Part shown: positions 1-7,997 of the stretch, in pieces
Layout of the letters: every line of letters begins with the position of its first letter
Numbering within the stretch: the first letter of the stretch is position 1
DNA from: Deltaproteobacteria bacterium
Lineage (GTDB): Bacteria; Myxococcota_A; Polyangia; Haliangiales; Haliangiaceae
NCBI GenBank assembly: GCA_013813945.1
Contig: JACCQV010000698.1
Location: 1-13,110 of the forward strand
DNA: 13,110 bases
Direction: 5' to 3'
The notes under the pieces: model-generated
The model's database searches: none
What the model saw: the letters and a program-made list of their open reading frames with translations, nothing else
What the model was told of the DNA's origin: nothing
Program-made: the position numbers and the translations under genes

Positions 1-1100
1 CATCCAAGCTGCTCCGCCTCGGCGCCCTCCTGCTCGTCGGGATCGTCCCCGCCTGCGTCGCGGCCGAGGATAGCGAGGGACCGACCAAGGAGGAGCTCGC
101 TGCCAACGCCGACGCCGGCAAGTCGGACGGCATCGACTGGTGCAAGGTTCGCGACTTCTACGGCGACGGTGACTGCGACCGGTTCTGCGAGAACCACGAC
201 CAGGACTGCCCGCTCCTCGGAGCCGAGCCGGCGAATCGGCGCGTGCGGTATCCCGTCATCATCCACCACGGCTTTGCCGGGGGGCACTCGGGCGTGTTCG
301 CGTACACCGGCGTCGCCGAGGCGATGCAAGGCCAGGCCACCGTCGTCCAGACCCAGGTGCCGCCGTTCGATGGCGTCGTGGTGCGCTCGGCCGAGCTCCA
401 GCGGGTCATCGACGAGACGCTTCGCAGGACCGGTGCCGCGAAGGTCAACATCATCGCGCACTCACTCGGCGGTCTCGATGCGCGTCACCTGATCTCGCGA
501 GGTGGGTATGGCGATCGCGTCGCATCGCTGACGACGATCTCGACGCCGCATCAGGGCACACGCGCTGCAGACCTCGGCCTGGGCCTCGTGCCCGGCTTCG
601 CGAGCAGCGTCGTCAACGCAGTCGCCGGCGTGTTCGGCGCGCACATCAGCGACGGCTCGACGAGCGTCAACGTCCTCGCGGCGCTTCGCGATCTCGCGGA
701 GGCGAACGCGGCAGAGCGCAACCGCCTGACGCCCGATGACTCGCGCGTGTTCTACCAGTCATGGGCCGGCGTCAGCACGCTCCTCGGCCTGGGCCGCGAC
801 TACGCCGACGCCTTCACCGCATGCGACGGCAAGATGATGGTCCACCCGGGAACCATGGACCGCGCACGCGGGCTGTTCGCGCCGATCATCCCGGTGATCA
901 GCCGCATCGGCAGAGACCCCCATGACGGGCTCGTCACCGTCGCGAGCTCGAAGTGGGGTCAGTTCAACGGCTGTATCCCCGCGGATCACTCCGACGAGGT
1001 CGGCCAGGTGACGTCCGGCTCGCCGAACCCGCGCACGAGCTTTGACCACGTGCGGTTCTACAAGCAGGTGGCGGACGATCTCTCGGCGCGCGGCTTCTAG
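1..1100 (+). CDS. Family I-type triacylglycerol lipase, lipoprotein (5' end cut by window)
   Basis: The reading frame is open from the window edge, so only the first few codons are missing; the ATG at 243 is internal. Visible residues 1-18 form a lipoprotein signal peptide ending in a VPAC lipobox. An acidic linker with GKSDG and a Cys-rich segment (residues ~45-67, with YGDGDCDRFC) follows. The catalytic domain starts near residue 80. It shows an oxyanion-loop HHGFAGG, the nucleophile elbow AHSLGG (Ser at visible residue 154, nt 462-464), DPHDGLV with the likely catalytic Asp308, and DHSDEVGQ with the likely catalytic His329, a pattern typical of Pseudomonas-type calcium-dependent lipases. 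Cys274 and Cys324 sit where those lipases have their disulfide. The expected activity is hydrolysis of long-chain triacylglycerols or esters at the cell surface or in the periplasm. No lipase-specific foldase gene is in the window. The family is clear; the substrate is inferred. Confidence 0.9.
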   Translation, partial: SKLLRLGALLLVGIVPACVAAEDSEGPTKEELAANADAGKSDGIDWCKVRDFYGDGDCDRFCENHDQDCPLLGAEPANRRVRYPVIIHHGFAGGHSGVFAYTGVAEAMQGQATVVQTQVPPFDGVVVRSAELQRVIDETLRRTGAAKVNIIAHSLGGLDARHLISRGGYGDRVASLTTISTPHQGTRAADLGLGLVPGFASSVVNAVAGVFGAHISDGSTSVNVLAALRDLAEANAAERNRLTPDDSRVFYQSWAGVSTLLGLGRDYADAFTACDGKMMVHPGTMDRARGLFAPIIPVISRIGRDPHDGLVTVASSKWGQFNGCIPADHSDEVGQVTSGSPNPRTSFDHVRFYKQVADDLSARGF

Positions 1101-1110
1101 CGGCAACTCG

Positions 1111-1210
1111 TCATGGCCGGGGAGGCGCCGCGTACAGCGCGCCGTCCACGACCATCAGCGCGTGGTACTCGCGCTCGGCTCCTGCCGTAGCGATGTGCGA
1201 TGATTGGGGT
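1111..1210 (-). pseudogene. Possible remnant of a gene's C-terminus on the minus strand
   Basis: Read on the minus strand, the frame ending in TGA at 1111-1113 gives a protein-like tail with YHALMVVDGALYAAP and mostly G/C third positions. Upstream, past about 1205, the frame turns Arg-rich and unprotein-like, and it meets a stop at 1267-1269. It has no start codon of its own that would make a sensible protein. It could be the truncated end of a beta-propeller-type gene whose 5' part was lost when the region now holding the 1193 gene arrived. Chance similarity in high-GC DNA is also possible, so the call is weak. Confidence 0.25.
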
Positions 1211-2032
1211 GTGCGCGCTGCGATCCTCGTTCTCGGCCTCGCGGCCTGCGATCGGGTCTTGGGTCTTCACGATCGTCTGGCGATCGATGCATCGCCAGTC
1301 GTCGACGCGGCCCCGATCACGAGCTACATCGCCCCGGGTGATTACGACGACGACGGGATCCCGAACGAGAGCGATGCCTGCCCCCTGCGTCCCGATCAGG
1401 ACAACAGCGACAGCGACAGCGATGGCCTTGCCGACGAGTGCGATCCGGATCTCGGTGCGTTCGAGCGCGATTGCATCGTGCTGTTGGACTACTGGAATGC
1501 GCCGCGTACCGCCCCGGTCGACTTACACTGGCTCGGGAGGCCGGCGCCGTGGACGAACGCGGCATGCGACGGATCGGACACCGCATTCTGTTCGCCACCC
1601 GGATCTCCGGCGATCCTGTACTTCGACGCCGCGCTATCTGTCGCCCGCGTCGAGCTCGAGCTCCGCATCCCTGCGATGCCCTCGGATAGTCGCGTCATGA
1701 TCTTCCGCGATCTCGCACCGGACGAACCGGACGTCTCGGGTCGCGGATGCGGCCTGTGGGGCGGGGCTGGGGTCTCCTCGGTCGACCTCGCGCGTGGCAC
1801 CATCACGAGCCAGTACGTCGGACCGACGTTCGCAGTGGACCCGGCCGACGACATCACGCTCGCGGTCTCCCGCAACGGCGAGTGCACCGCGCATAGCGAG
1901 CTGACAAGCACGACCCGTTCGGTCACCAACACCAACCCGCCGCTGCCCGCCGGGGCGCGGGTCGGGATCAGGCTCACCGGTCTCACGGCGCACCTGCATT
2001 ACGTCATCGCGTATGGCGAGGTCTGCCCATGA
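1193..2032 (+). CDS. Lipoprotein with thrombospondin type 3 calcium-binding repeats
   Basis: The predicted protein has 279 residues. A short hydrophobic stretch ends in LGLAAC, a lipobox with Cys19, followed by DRVLGLHD, a style frequent in myxobacterial lipoproteins. Residues ~50-87 are thrombospondin type 3-like repeats (DYDDDGIPNESDACP and then DSDSDGLADECDPD), Asp-rich loops expected to bind calcium. The remainder (~95-279) alternates short hydrophobic strands and loops with six or so Cys, suggesting a LamG/jelly-roll-like beta sandwich, but I recognise no specific family. The start is ambiguous: ATG at 1193 puts acidic residues before the signal, while the in-frame GTG at 1211 gives a cleaner VRAAILVLGLAAC leader. 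Neither has a good Shine-Dalgarno sequence. The likely place is the outer membrane or periplasm; the function is unknown. Confidence 0.8.
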   Translation: MCDDWGVRAAILVLGLAACDRVLGLHDRLAIDASPVVDAAPITSYIAPGDYDDDGIPNESDACPLRPDQDNSDSDSDGLADECDPDLGAFERDCIVLLDYWNAPRTAPVDLHWLGRPAPWTNAACDGSDTAFCSPPGSPAILYFDAALSVARVELELRIPAMPSDSRVMIFRDLAPDEPDVSGRGCGLWGGAGVSSVDLARGTITSQYVGPTFAVDPADDITLAVSRNGECTAHSELTSTTRSVTNTNPPLPAGARVGIRLTGLTAHLHYVIAYGEVCP

Positions 2033-2160
2033 TCCGACGAATGACCAGCTTGCTCGTGATCACCGCGTCTCCACGGGTTCGGCCATGGCCATCGTGGCGC
2101 TGGCGGCGTTAACGGTGACAGCAAGCAGGAACGTGACCAGGCGTGGTCTCCTGGCGGAGC

Positions 2161-3603
2161 TCACTGCGGAACCGTGAGCTCGTAGACGGAGTACGTCGCC
2201 GCATCGAGCGGGTCCTCGCTCGGCATGTCGGAGACCACGACGTCGAAGCGGCCGTTCGCGTTGCGCCGGATATCGTGGACGACCGGCAGGTGCCGGATCG
2301 CGGTGGTCGGCGGCATCAATCGCGCAACGTGCGCGCCGCGATCATGGGTCTCGAGCACGGACAGCGAGCCATTGCGCTTGTCGAAGCCGCCGAACACCGC
2401 GTGCTGCGCATTCGCCGGATCGAGCCACACCGAGCCCACGTAGGTGCCGGTCGCGGCGTCGGGCGGTTCGTCATACCACCAGCGGCCCGTGGAGCTCGCG
2501 AGGTCGTACTCGTAGAGGCCACCCTCGACGCCAACGAAGAAGCTCGTGCGCGTGGCCGCGAGCTCGATCATGTTGGGACGGCGGTTTCCGAGATCGGGGA
2601 GACCCGGGACGCCATTGGCGAGCACCTTGCGTGGCTCGCGAAGATCGAGCGGATCGTTCGGATCGATCGAACGCGTGCCGACCCATGCGTCATCGAGCGG
2701 GACCTCGCACCTCTGAACAATCCGTCCCGGATCGAGCGCGAGGACATGACACGGATAGCTGAAGGTATCGATCGTCGTGTCGCGGCGTGATAGGGCCCAG
2801 GTGGCGCCACGATCCGTGGAGACCATCAACATCATGCCGCTCGAGTTGGCGATCATGTGATCGGGTTTGCCGGGGACGAACGTGAAGTCCGCGAACCCGA
2901 GATGACCGCCAGCATCCGCACTGCTCGGCGAGCTCGCGGGTCGAAACGTGAGCCCGCCATCGCTACTGATGTAGAACGTCGCGAGCATCGGATCGCCGGT
3001 CGTCACGGTGCCGCCCGCATAGATTCGATTCGGATCCGCTGGATCAACGTGGATGAACATCACCGTGATTCCGGGGAGCCCGACGCGCTTGAAGACGCCG
3101 GTCGAGCGTGCGGCCGACCAGACGCCGTCCGGGGTGCCGACGAGAACCCGCATTCCACTGCTGACGACCTGATGACCGAGACCGTAGCTGTAACGATCAC
3201 GAAACCCGGCCGGGACCGAACCGATGCGCCGCCACATGGCGGGCTTCAGGTAGCCCTCCGCGATCGAGAATCTCAGCAACGCAGCAAGCGTCGCGGGCCC
3301 GACGTAAGGCACGTCGTCGAGATCACGCAAGCTGCCGTAGGGCCGGTTCGTGATGATGTTGCGAGCCACTCGCGTCGAGAGCCGCGCATCGACATCGAGA
3401 GCCGCCTCATCGATCGCTGGATCGTTGACCATCGCCAGGATGGCTGCGGCCTGGACGGACCCGCTGCCGATTGCGTCCGCCTTGCCATCTGCGTGGTCCT
3501 GCTCGCCGTCCTCGATCTCGCCGTCGTTCTCGTCGGTCGCGCACGATGGGACCACCGAGAGCAGGGTGCAGCAGCCGAGGACAAGCCCGAGGGTGCGCTT
3601 CAT
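2161..3603 (-). CDS. Lipoprotein with helix-hairpin-helix motif and BNR/sialidase-like beta-propeller
   Basis: The predicted protein has 480 residues. The open frame runs far upstream, but the ATG at 3603 begins a clear lipoprotein signal (MKRTLGLVLG, lipobox VVPSC, Cys21), so I place the start there. Residues ~22-48 are an acidic linker with ADGKADAIG. Residues ~80-113 (RNIITNRPYG, then DLDDVPYVGPATLAALL) match a ComEA-like helix-hairpin-helix. From ~150 onward the chain looks like a propeller with Asp-box repeats: SSDGGLTF at 213-220, STDRGATW at 262-269, and a degenerate THDRGAH near the C-terminus. Asp boxes mark BNR/sialidase/Vps10-type propellers but do not imply sialidase activity, and I see no catalytic Arg triad that I can assign. 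It is divergent from the reductase gene at 3769 and convergent with the 1193 gene. It is likely surface- or periplasm-anchored; the role is unknown. Confidence 0.85.
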   Translation of the reverse strand: MKRTLGLVLGCCTLLSVVPSCATDENDGEIEDGEQDHADGKADAIGSGSVQAAAILAMVNDPAIDEAALDVDARLSTRVARNIITNRPYGSLRDLDDVPYVGPATLAALLRFSIAEGYLKPAMWRRIGSVPAGFRDRYSYGLGHQVVSSGMRVLVGTPDGVWSAARSTGVFKRVGLPGITVMFIHVDPADPNRIYAGGTVTTGDPMLATFYISSDGGLTFRPASSPSSADAGGHLGFADFTFVPGKPDHMIANSSGMMLMVSTDRGATWALSRRDTTIDTFSYPCHVLALDPGRIVQRCEVPLDDAWVGTRSIDPNDPLDLREPRKVLANGVPGLPDLGNRRPNMIELAATRTSFFVGVEGGLYEYDLASSTGRWWYDEPPDAATGTYVGSVWLDPANAQHAVFGGFDKRNGSLSVLETHDRGAHVARLMPPTTAIRHLPVVHDIRRNANGRFDVVVSDMPSEDPLDAATYSVYELTVPQ

Positions 3604-3768
3604 GTGCACCGTCCGAGCAAGACACGAGCCACGCGGTCGCCGCCGGCTATCGGCAGGAGTTGGAGCCACTTGTGCACGCAAGGCCGCTCGAGAGTCGCGC
3701 CCGGAGCGACCGATCACGCCCTCGCTGGCAACCGATCCAGCCACCTCGCTCGTGATACAGCAGCGACC

Positions 3769-4932
3769 ATGAAATTCGTGGTGATCGGGGCGGGTGCCAC
3801 GGGTGGCTACTTCGGTGGGCAGCTGGCGAAGGCGAACAAGGACGTCACCTTCGTGGCGCGTGGCGATCACTACACCGCCCTGAAGGCGCGCGGACTCGAG
3901 ATCTACAGCGCGCAGGAGCGGATCACGTTTCCGGTTTCGGTGGTCGAGACTCCAGATCAGGTCGGACGCTGTGACGTCGTGCTCCTCGCGGTCAAATGCT
4001 ACGACCTCGAGCGGGCGATCACGCAGATCGAGCCGATCGTCGGCCCCGACACGCGCGTGCTCTGCATCCAGAACGGCGTCGACGCGCCGGAGATGGCAGC
4101 GCGACGCTTTGGGCCCGAGCGCATTCTCGGAGGGCTCACCCGCATCGAGGCGGTGTTGCTCGCGCCTGGCGTCGTCGGTCACTTCTCGACCTTCGCGAAG
4201 TTCGCGTTCGGGGCGTGGGAGCGCGAGAACGGGCCGTTCGAACAGCAGCTGTTCGCGGAGCTTCGTCATGCCGGCGTCGACTGCGAGCTCAGCCCCGATG
4301 TCCGGAAAGCGCTGTGGGAGAAGATGCTAGGGCTGTGTCCTGTCGCAGCATCGACGAGCCTGACGCGATCCACGCTGGGCGAGATCCTGTCGTGTCCGGA
4401 GAGCCGCGCGATGCACGTCGCTGCGATCGAAGAGATCGCGCTCGTCGCGCGGGCGGTCGGCGTGGACCTCGGCGCGGATGCCACCGAGCGAGCGCTGCGC
4501 TGGCACGAGACCCTCGCACCGAGCGTGCGGGCGTCGATGGCGCGCGATCTCGAGGCAGGGCGTCGCGTCGAGCTCGATCAGCTCTCGGGCACGGTGGCGC
4601 GCATGGGGCGCGAGCTCGGCGTCCCCACTCCGATGCACGCGATGATCTACGCCGCGCTCAAGCCGCTGGCCCTGGCGGCGCAAGAGCGCCATCGCGCGTC
4701 CGGGGAACCCCGGCTGTACTTCGGCGAGTACCTGGTGAGGGCGGGGCGGATCACGAACGAACAGCTGACCTCGATCTTGCGTTTGCTCAAGCTCGAAGAG
4801 GGTCGTGGCGCGCCGCTTCGCGTCGGGGATGCACTCGTCCAGCTCGGGCTCGTGGCCCGCGAAACGGTCGAGGGGCTCAAGGAGCAGTACGACGTCCTGC
4901 TGGCCGAACGCGGCCGCAACACCGTCTGGTGA
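3769..4932 (+). CDS. panE: Ketopantoate reductase family protein with C-terminal GspE_N/MshEN-like domain
   Basis: The predicted protein has 387 residues. The frame is open upstream, but the Rossmann fold begins at ATG 3769 with MKFVVIGAGATGGYFGG, the NADP-binding glycine loop. QNG (Asn102), LWEK (Lys185), Ser256 and Glu268 line up with the E. coli PanE residues Asn98, Lys176, Ser244 and Glu256. The two Asn that follow the catalytic Lys in PanE (180 and 184) appear as Leu189 and Ala193, and the segment reads TSLTRSTLGEI, as in a broad subfamily of ketopantoate reductase-like proteins. Ketopantoate reduction for pantothenate synthesis is therefore possible but not certain. The reductase ends near residue 305, the usual family length. 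Residues ~314-378 add two repeats, FGEYLVRAGRITNEQL and VGDALVQLGLV...LKEQ, that resemble the N-terminal domain of GspE/MshE/PilB ATPases. No clear Shine-Dalgarno precedes the start. Confidence 0.88.
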   Translation: MKFVVIGAGATGGYFGGQLAKANKDVTFVARGDHYTALKARGLEIYSAQERITFPVSVVETPDQVGRCDVVLLAVKCYDLERAITQIEPIVGPDTRVLCIQNGVDAPEMAARRFGPERILGGLTRIEAVLLAPGVVGHFSTFAKFAFGAWERENGPFEQQLFAELRHAGVDCELSPDVRKALWEKMLGLCPVAASTSLTRSTLGEILSCPESRAMHVAAIEEIALVARAVGVDLGADATERALRWHETLAPSVRASMARDLEAGRRVELDQLSGTVARMGRELGVPTPMHAMIYAALKPLALAAQERHRASGEPRLYFGEYLVRAGRITNEQLTSILRLLKLEEGRGAPLRVGDALVQLGLVARETVEGLKEQYDVLLAERGRNTVW

Positions 4933-4949
4933 GCTCCGGGGGCCGCCCT

Positions 4950-4968
4950 GGGCCCTTCTGAGGGGCCC
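4950..4968 (+). terminator. GC-rich hairpin after the reductase gene
   Basis: An 8-bp stem (GGGCCCTT pairing with AGGGGCCC, one G-T pair) closes a 3-base loop 18 bases after the stop codon at 4932. No T-run follows (gatctcat), so it would be a weak or non-canonical terminator. It separates the reductase gene from the cysP-cysK unit. Confidence 0.45.
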
Positions 4969-5011
4969 GATCTCATATGGCGGACGAACCTCCTGCGTAT
5001 CGGACCGAGTT

Positions 5012-5025
5012 TCCGTTATAACGGA
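5012..5025. promoter_or_regulatory. Perfect 14-bp palindrome upstream of cysP, candidate operator
   Basis: TCCGTTATAACGGA is an exact inverted repeat ending 29 bases before the cysP start codon. Its centre, TATAAC, could also serve as a -10 element, in which case a bound regulator would block the promoter. I do not recognise the box as that of a named regulator. Control by sulfur or cysteine status is inferred from the genes that follow. Confidence 0.4.
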
Positions 5026-5054
5026 GTGATGGTGAAGGGGTCTTCCAGACCTTC

Positions 5055-6020
5055 ATGAGCGCGGTCGAGCTAGCGCTCCTCGCCGTCGGCGGCTGGTTCG
5101 CGTTCAACATGGGCGCCAGCGGCCTCGCGCCCGCGTTCGGCGCCACGATCGGTGCGCGCTTGATCTCTCCGCGCTGGGCCGCGCTCGTGTTCGGGATCTT
5201 CGTGATCGCCGGGGCGCTGCTGCTCGGCCCCAACGTCGCCAAGACCCTCGGATCAGGAATCGTCCCTGGCCGGAGCTTCGATACGGTCACGACCTTGATC
5301 GTCCTGGGCGCCGCAAACGTCGCGCTGCTGCTCGCGAACCTCCTCAAGATGCCGCAGTCGACGTCGTGGGTCACCGTCGCCGCGATCGTCACGCTCGGCC
5401 TGCACCAGCGTGATCTGAACACGGAGATGCTGACGCACCGCTTGCTGCCGGCCTGGTTGGTGTTGCCGCTGGCCGGGTTTGTCATCAGCGCAGGCTTGAT
5501 GAAGTATCTCTACCCGCTGGACGGCTCGCGCTTCGGCCTGCACAGCTGGCTCAGTCAACGAACCGGCGTGATGCGCGGCCTCGCGTTCGCCAGCGCGTGT
5601 TACGTCGCGCTCGCGATCGGCGCGAACAACGTCGCGAACGCGGTGGGCCCGTGCTCCGCGGCAGGCCTGTTCAGCGTGGGCACCGGCATGCTCCTGCTCG
5701 CTCCGATGTTCGGCCTCGGTGCGGGCGTGCTCGCCGGTCCTGCGAAGACGATCGCCCGTGATGTCGTCCCGCTCGGGCTGTTCGCGGCGACGATCTGCAA
5801 CGTCGTGGTCGCGACGCTGCTCATCGTCGCCTCGTACATGGGGTTGCCGCAGTCTCTCGTCCAGATGAACGCTGCTGCAGTCCTGGGTGTGGCGCTCGTC
5901 AAGGAAGGCCACTCGGGCATGCTCGATGGCCGCGGAACGCGCCGCATGTTGATGCTCTGGATCGTGACCCCGATCCTCGCCGCGGGCCTGACCTGGATTG
6001 CATTGACCCTGTGGAGGTGA
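5055..6020 (+). CDS. cysP: PiT-family anion permease, probable sulfate permease CysP
   Basis: The predicted protein is a 321-residue polytopic membrane protein with about nine or ten hydrophobic segments. It has the inverted-duplicate layout of the inorganic phosphate transporter (PiT) family. The first half carries FNMGASGLAPAFG (residues 17-29), KTLGSGIVPG and ANLLKMPQSTSWVTV; from memory these resemble the CysP sulfate permease of Bacillus subtilis (NIGASG, SGIIP, STSEVTV) more than a phosphate carrier. The second half carries GANNVANAVGP (189-199), the PiT signature GANDVANA with Asp replaced by Asn. The cysteine synthase gene starts 4 bases after its stop, which also favours sulfate. The ATG at 5055 overlaps the stop of a 9-codon ORF (5029-5058) and has only a distant purine-rich stretch (gaagggg, 5034-5040). 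An in-frame stop at 5019-5021 limits upstream starts. Phosphate or another oxyanion remains an alternative substrate. Confidence 0.87.
   Translation: MSAVELALLAVGGWFAFNMGASGLAPAFGATIGARLISPRWAALVFGIFVIAGALLLGPNVAKTLGSGIVPGRSFDTVTTLIVLGAANVALLLANLLKMPQSTSWVTVAAIVTLGLHQRDLNTEMLTHRLLPAWLVLPLAGFVISAGLMKYLYPLDGSRFGLHSWLSQRTGVMRGLAFASACYVALAIGANNVANAVGPCSAAGLFSVGTGMLLLAPMFGLGAGVLAGPAKTIARDVVPLGLFAATICNVVVATLLIVASYMGLPQSLVQMNAAAVLGVALVKEGHSGMLDGRGTRRMLMLWIVTPILAAGLTWIALTLWR
6013..6017 (+). promoter_or_regulatory. Shine-Dalgarno GGAGG deciding the cysK GTG start
   Basis: GGAGG lies inside the last codons of cysP and 7 bases before GTG 6025. It supports this non-ATG start and translation of cysK from the cysP transcript. 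Confidence 0.7.
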
Positions 6021-6024
6021 TCGC

Positions 6025-6959
<935 letters not shown>

Positions 6960-6975
<16 letters not shown>

Positions 6976-7943
6976 CCCAACCGCTCGAGCTGACGGCGCA
7001 CGTAGGCCTGGCCCCGCTGGTCGCGCTGCCACCTCGCGGGCCGCCAGCCGGCGAGGAAGCGGCAGAAGTCGAGCCGCGCGAGCGGGTAGAGCGCTCGGCC
7101 TTCTTGCTCGACCGCCGCGAGGTCGACGCGCTCGGCGATCGGCCCGCGCTCGACGGCACCACGCAGCTCGCGGAAGTACGTGTCGAGATGGTCGTGCGCG
7201 ATGCCATCGGCAGGCTCATCGCTTCGACCATAGAGGAGATACGCGACGTCCTTCATCGCGCAGCCGCGGCCCGTGTACTGGAAGTCGACCGCGGCGACCC
7301 GCCGGCCGTGTTCGCTGAAGCAGAAGTTCGCCTCCTTGGGATCACCGTGGAGGATCGTCTGGTACCGAGCCTCGGTGAGGCGAGCGTCGAGCCACGGGGC
7401 GAGCGTGCGCAGCGCCGGATCGCTGATCGCCGACAGCTCGTCGGTGCGGGTCGCGAGATGCCAGTACGTGCCCGTCGGCCACAGCTCGTTCGCCGGCGCA
7501 TCCAGGAAGCGCGCGTGGAACGACGCGAGCCACGACAGGCAGGCATCGAGCCCCGTGGCATCCGCATCGTCGTGCCGGATCGCGAAGCCAGCCGCGTCGA
7601 GGTCCTCGAGAACGAACAGCCACTCGCCGCCGACGCTCCGGCTGCCATAGAGGCGCGCGACGCGACAGCTGTCATCGCAGCGCGCGGCGAAGTCTCGATA
7701 GAACGTAGCTTCGACGTCGTACGAGCGGCGCTTGCGAGCATCCGAGATCGTCGCCTGCGCGGCAGCGGGTGGCCGCACCCACTTGACCACCGCGGTCGGC
7801 GCGACGCCGCCGTCGAGCTCGACGCGAAAGAGCTCGCCGTAGCCGCCCCACAGGGACTGCAATTGCGCGCCGCGTCGCGCGCGACGTGCACCCGTGACCG
7901 CGGCGATCCACTCGAGCACGAGCGCGACCGTAGCAGCAGTCAC
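6960..7943 (-). CDS. Phosphotransferase of the APH/ecdysteroid-kinase-like (protein-kinase-fold) group
   Basis: The predicted protein has 327 residues when started at GTG 7943. Residues 33-37 (GGYGE) resemble a nucleotide loop, Lys54 (VVKW) and Glu78 are candidates for the ATP-binding salt bridge, and LFVLEDLD (109-116) looks like the hinge. ILHGDPKEANFCF (197-209) is the catalytic loop with Asp201 and Asn206. VAAVDFQYTGRG (216-227) supplies the metal-binding Asp220. The DFQ and VAYLLYG pattern is typical of EcKinase/DUF1679-like and choline-kinase-like enzymes, which phosphorylate small hydroxylated molecules; the substrate here is unknown. The open frame continues upstream to 8531, but that part is antisense to the histidine phosphatase gene, so the start must lie below about 7998. 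TTG 7961 is an alternative start. The 3' end overlaps cysK by 16 bases. Confidence 0.85.
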
Positions 7944-7997
7944 GGTCGATAACGCATCCAAGTACGCGCACGCGACGTCGCCTGTTATGGTGACCTC

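Noticed and set aside
1402..1425. Short GACAGC tandem repeat
   Set aside because: It encodes the Asn-Ser-Asp-Ser-Asp stretch of the thrombospondin type 3 repeat and is explained by the protein.
2857..3768. Long plus-strand upstream extension of the reductase frame
   Set aside because: It is antisense to the HhH-propeller lipoprotein, is rich in Arg/Asp as expected of a shadow frame, and the Rossmann motif begins exactly at ATG 3769.
3604..3768. Divergent intergenic region with two TGTGCAC copies (3603-3609 and near 3673)
   Set aside because: The copies are short and uneven, and I could not build a convincing promoter or operator model from them.
3604..4269. Minus-strand extension of the HhH-propeller frame
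   Set aside because: It covers the reductase gene in antisense, and the lipoprotein signal peptide begins at ATG 3603.
3996..4961. 321-codon plus-strand ORF in another frame of the reductase gene
   Set aside because: It is Arg/Ala-rich with no recognisable motif, a typical high-GC shadow.
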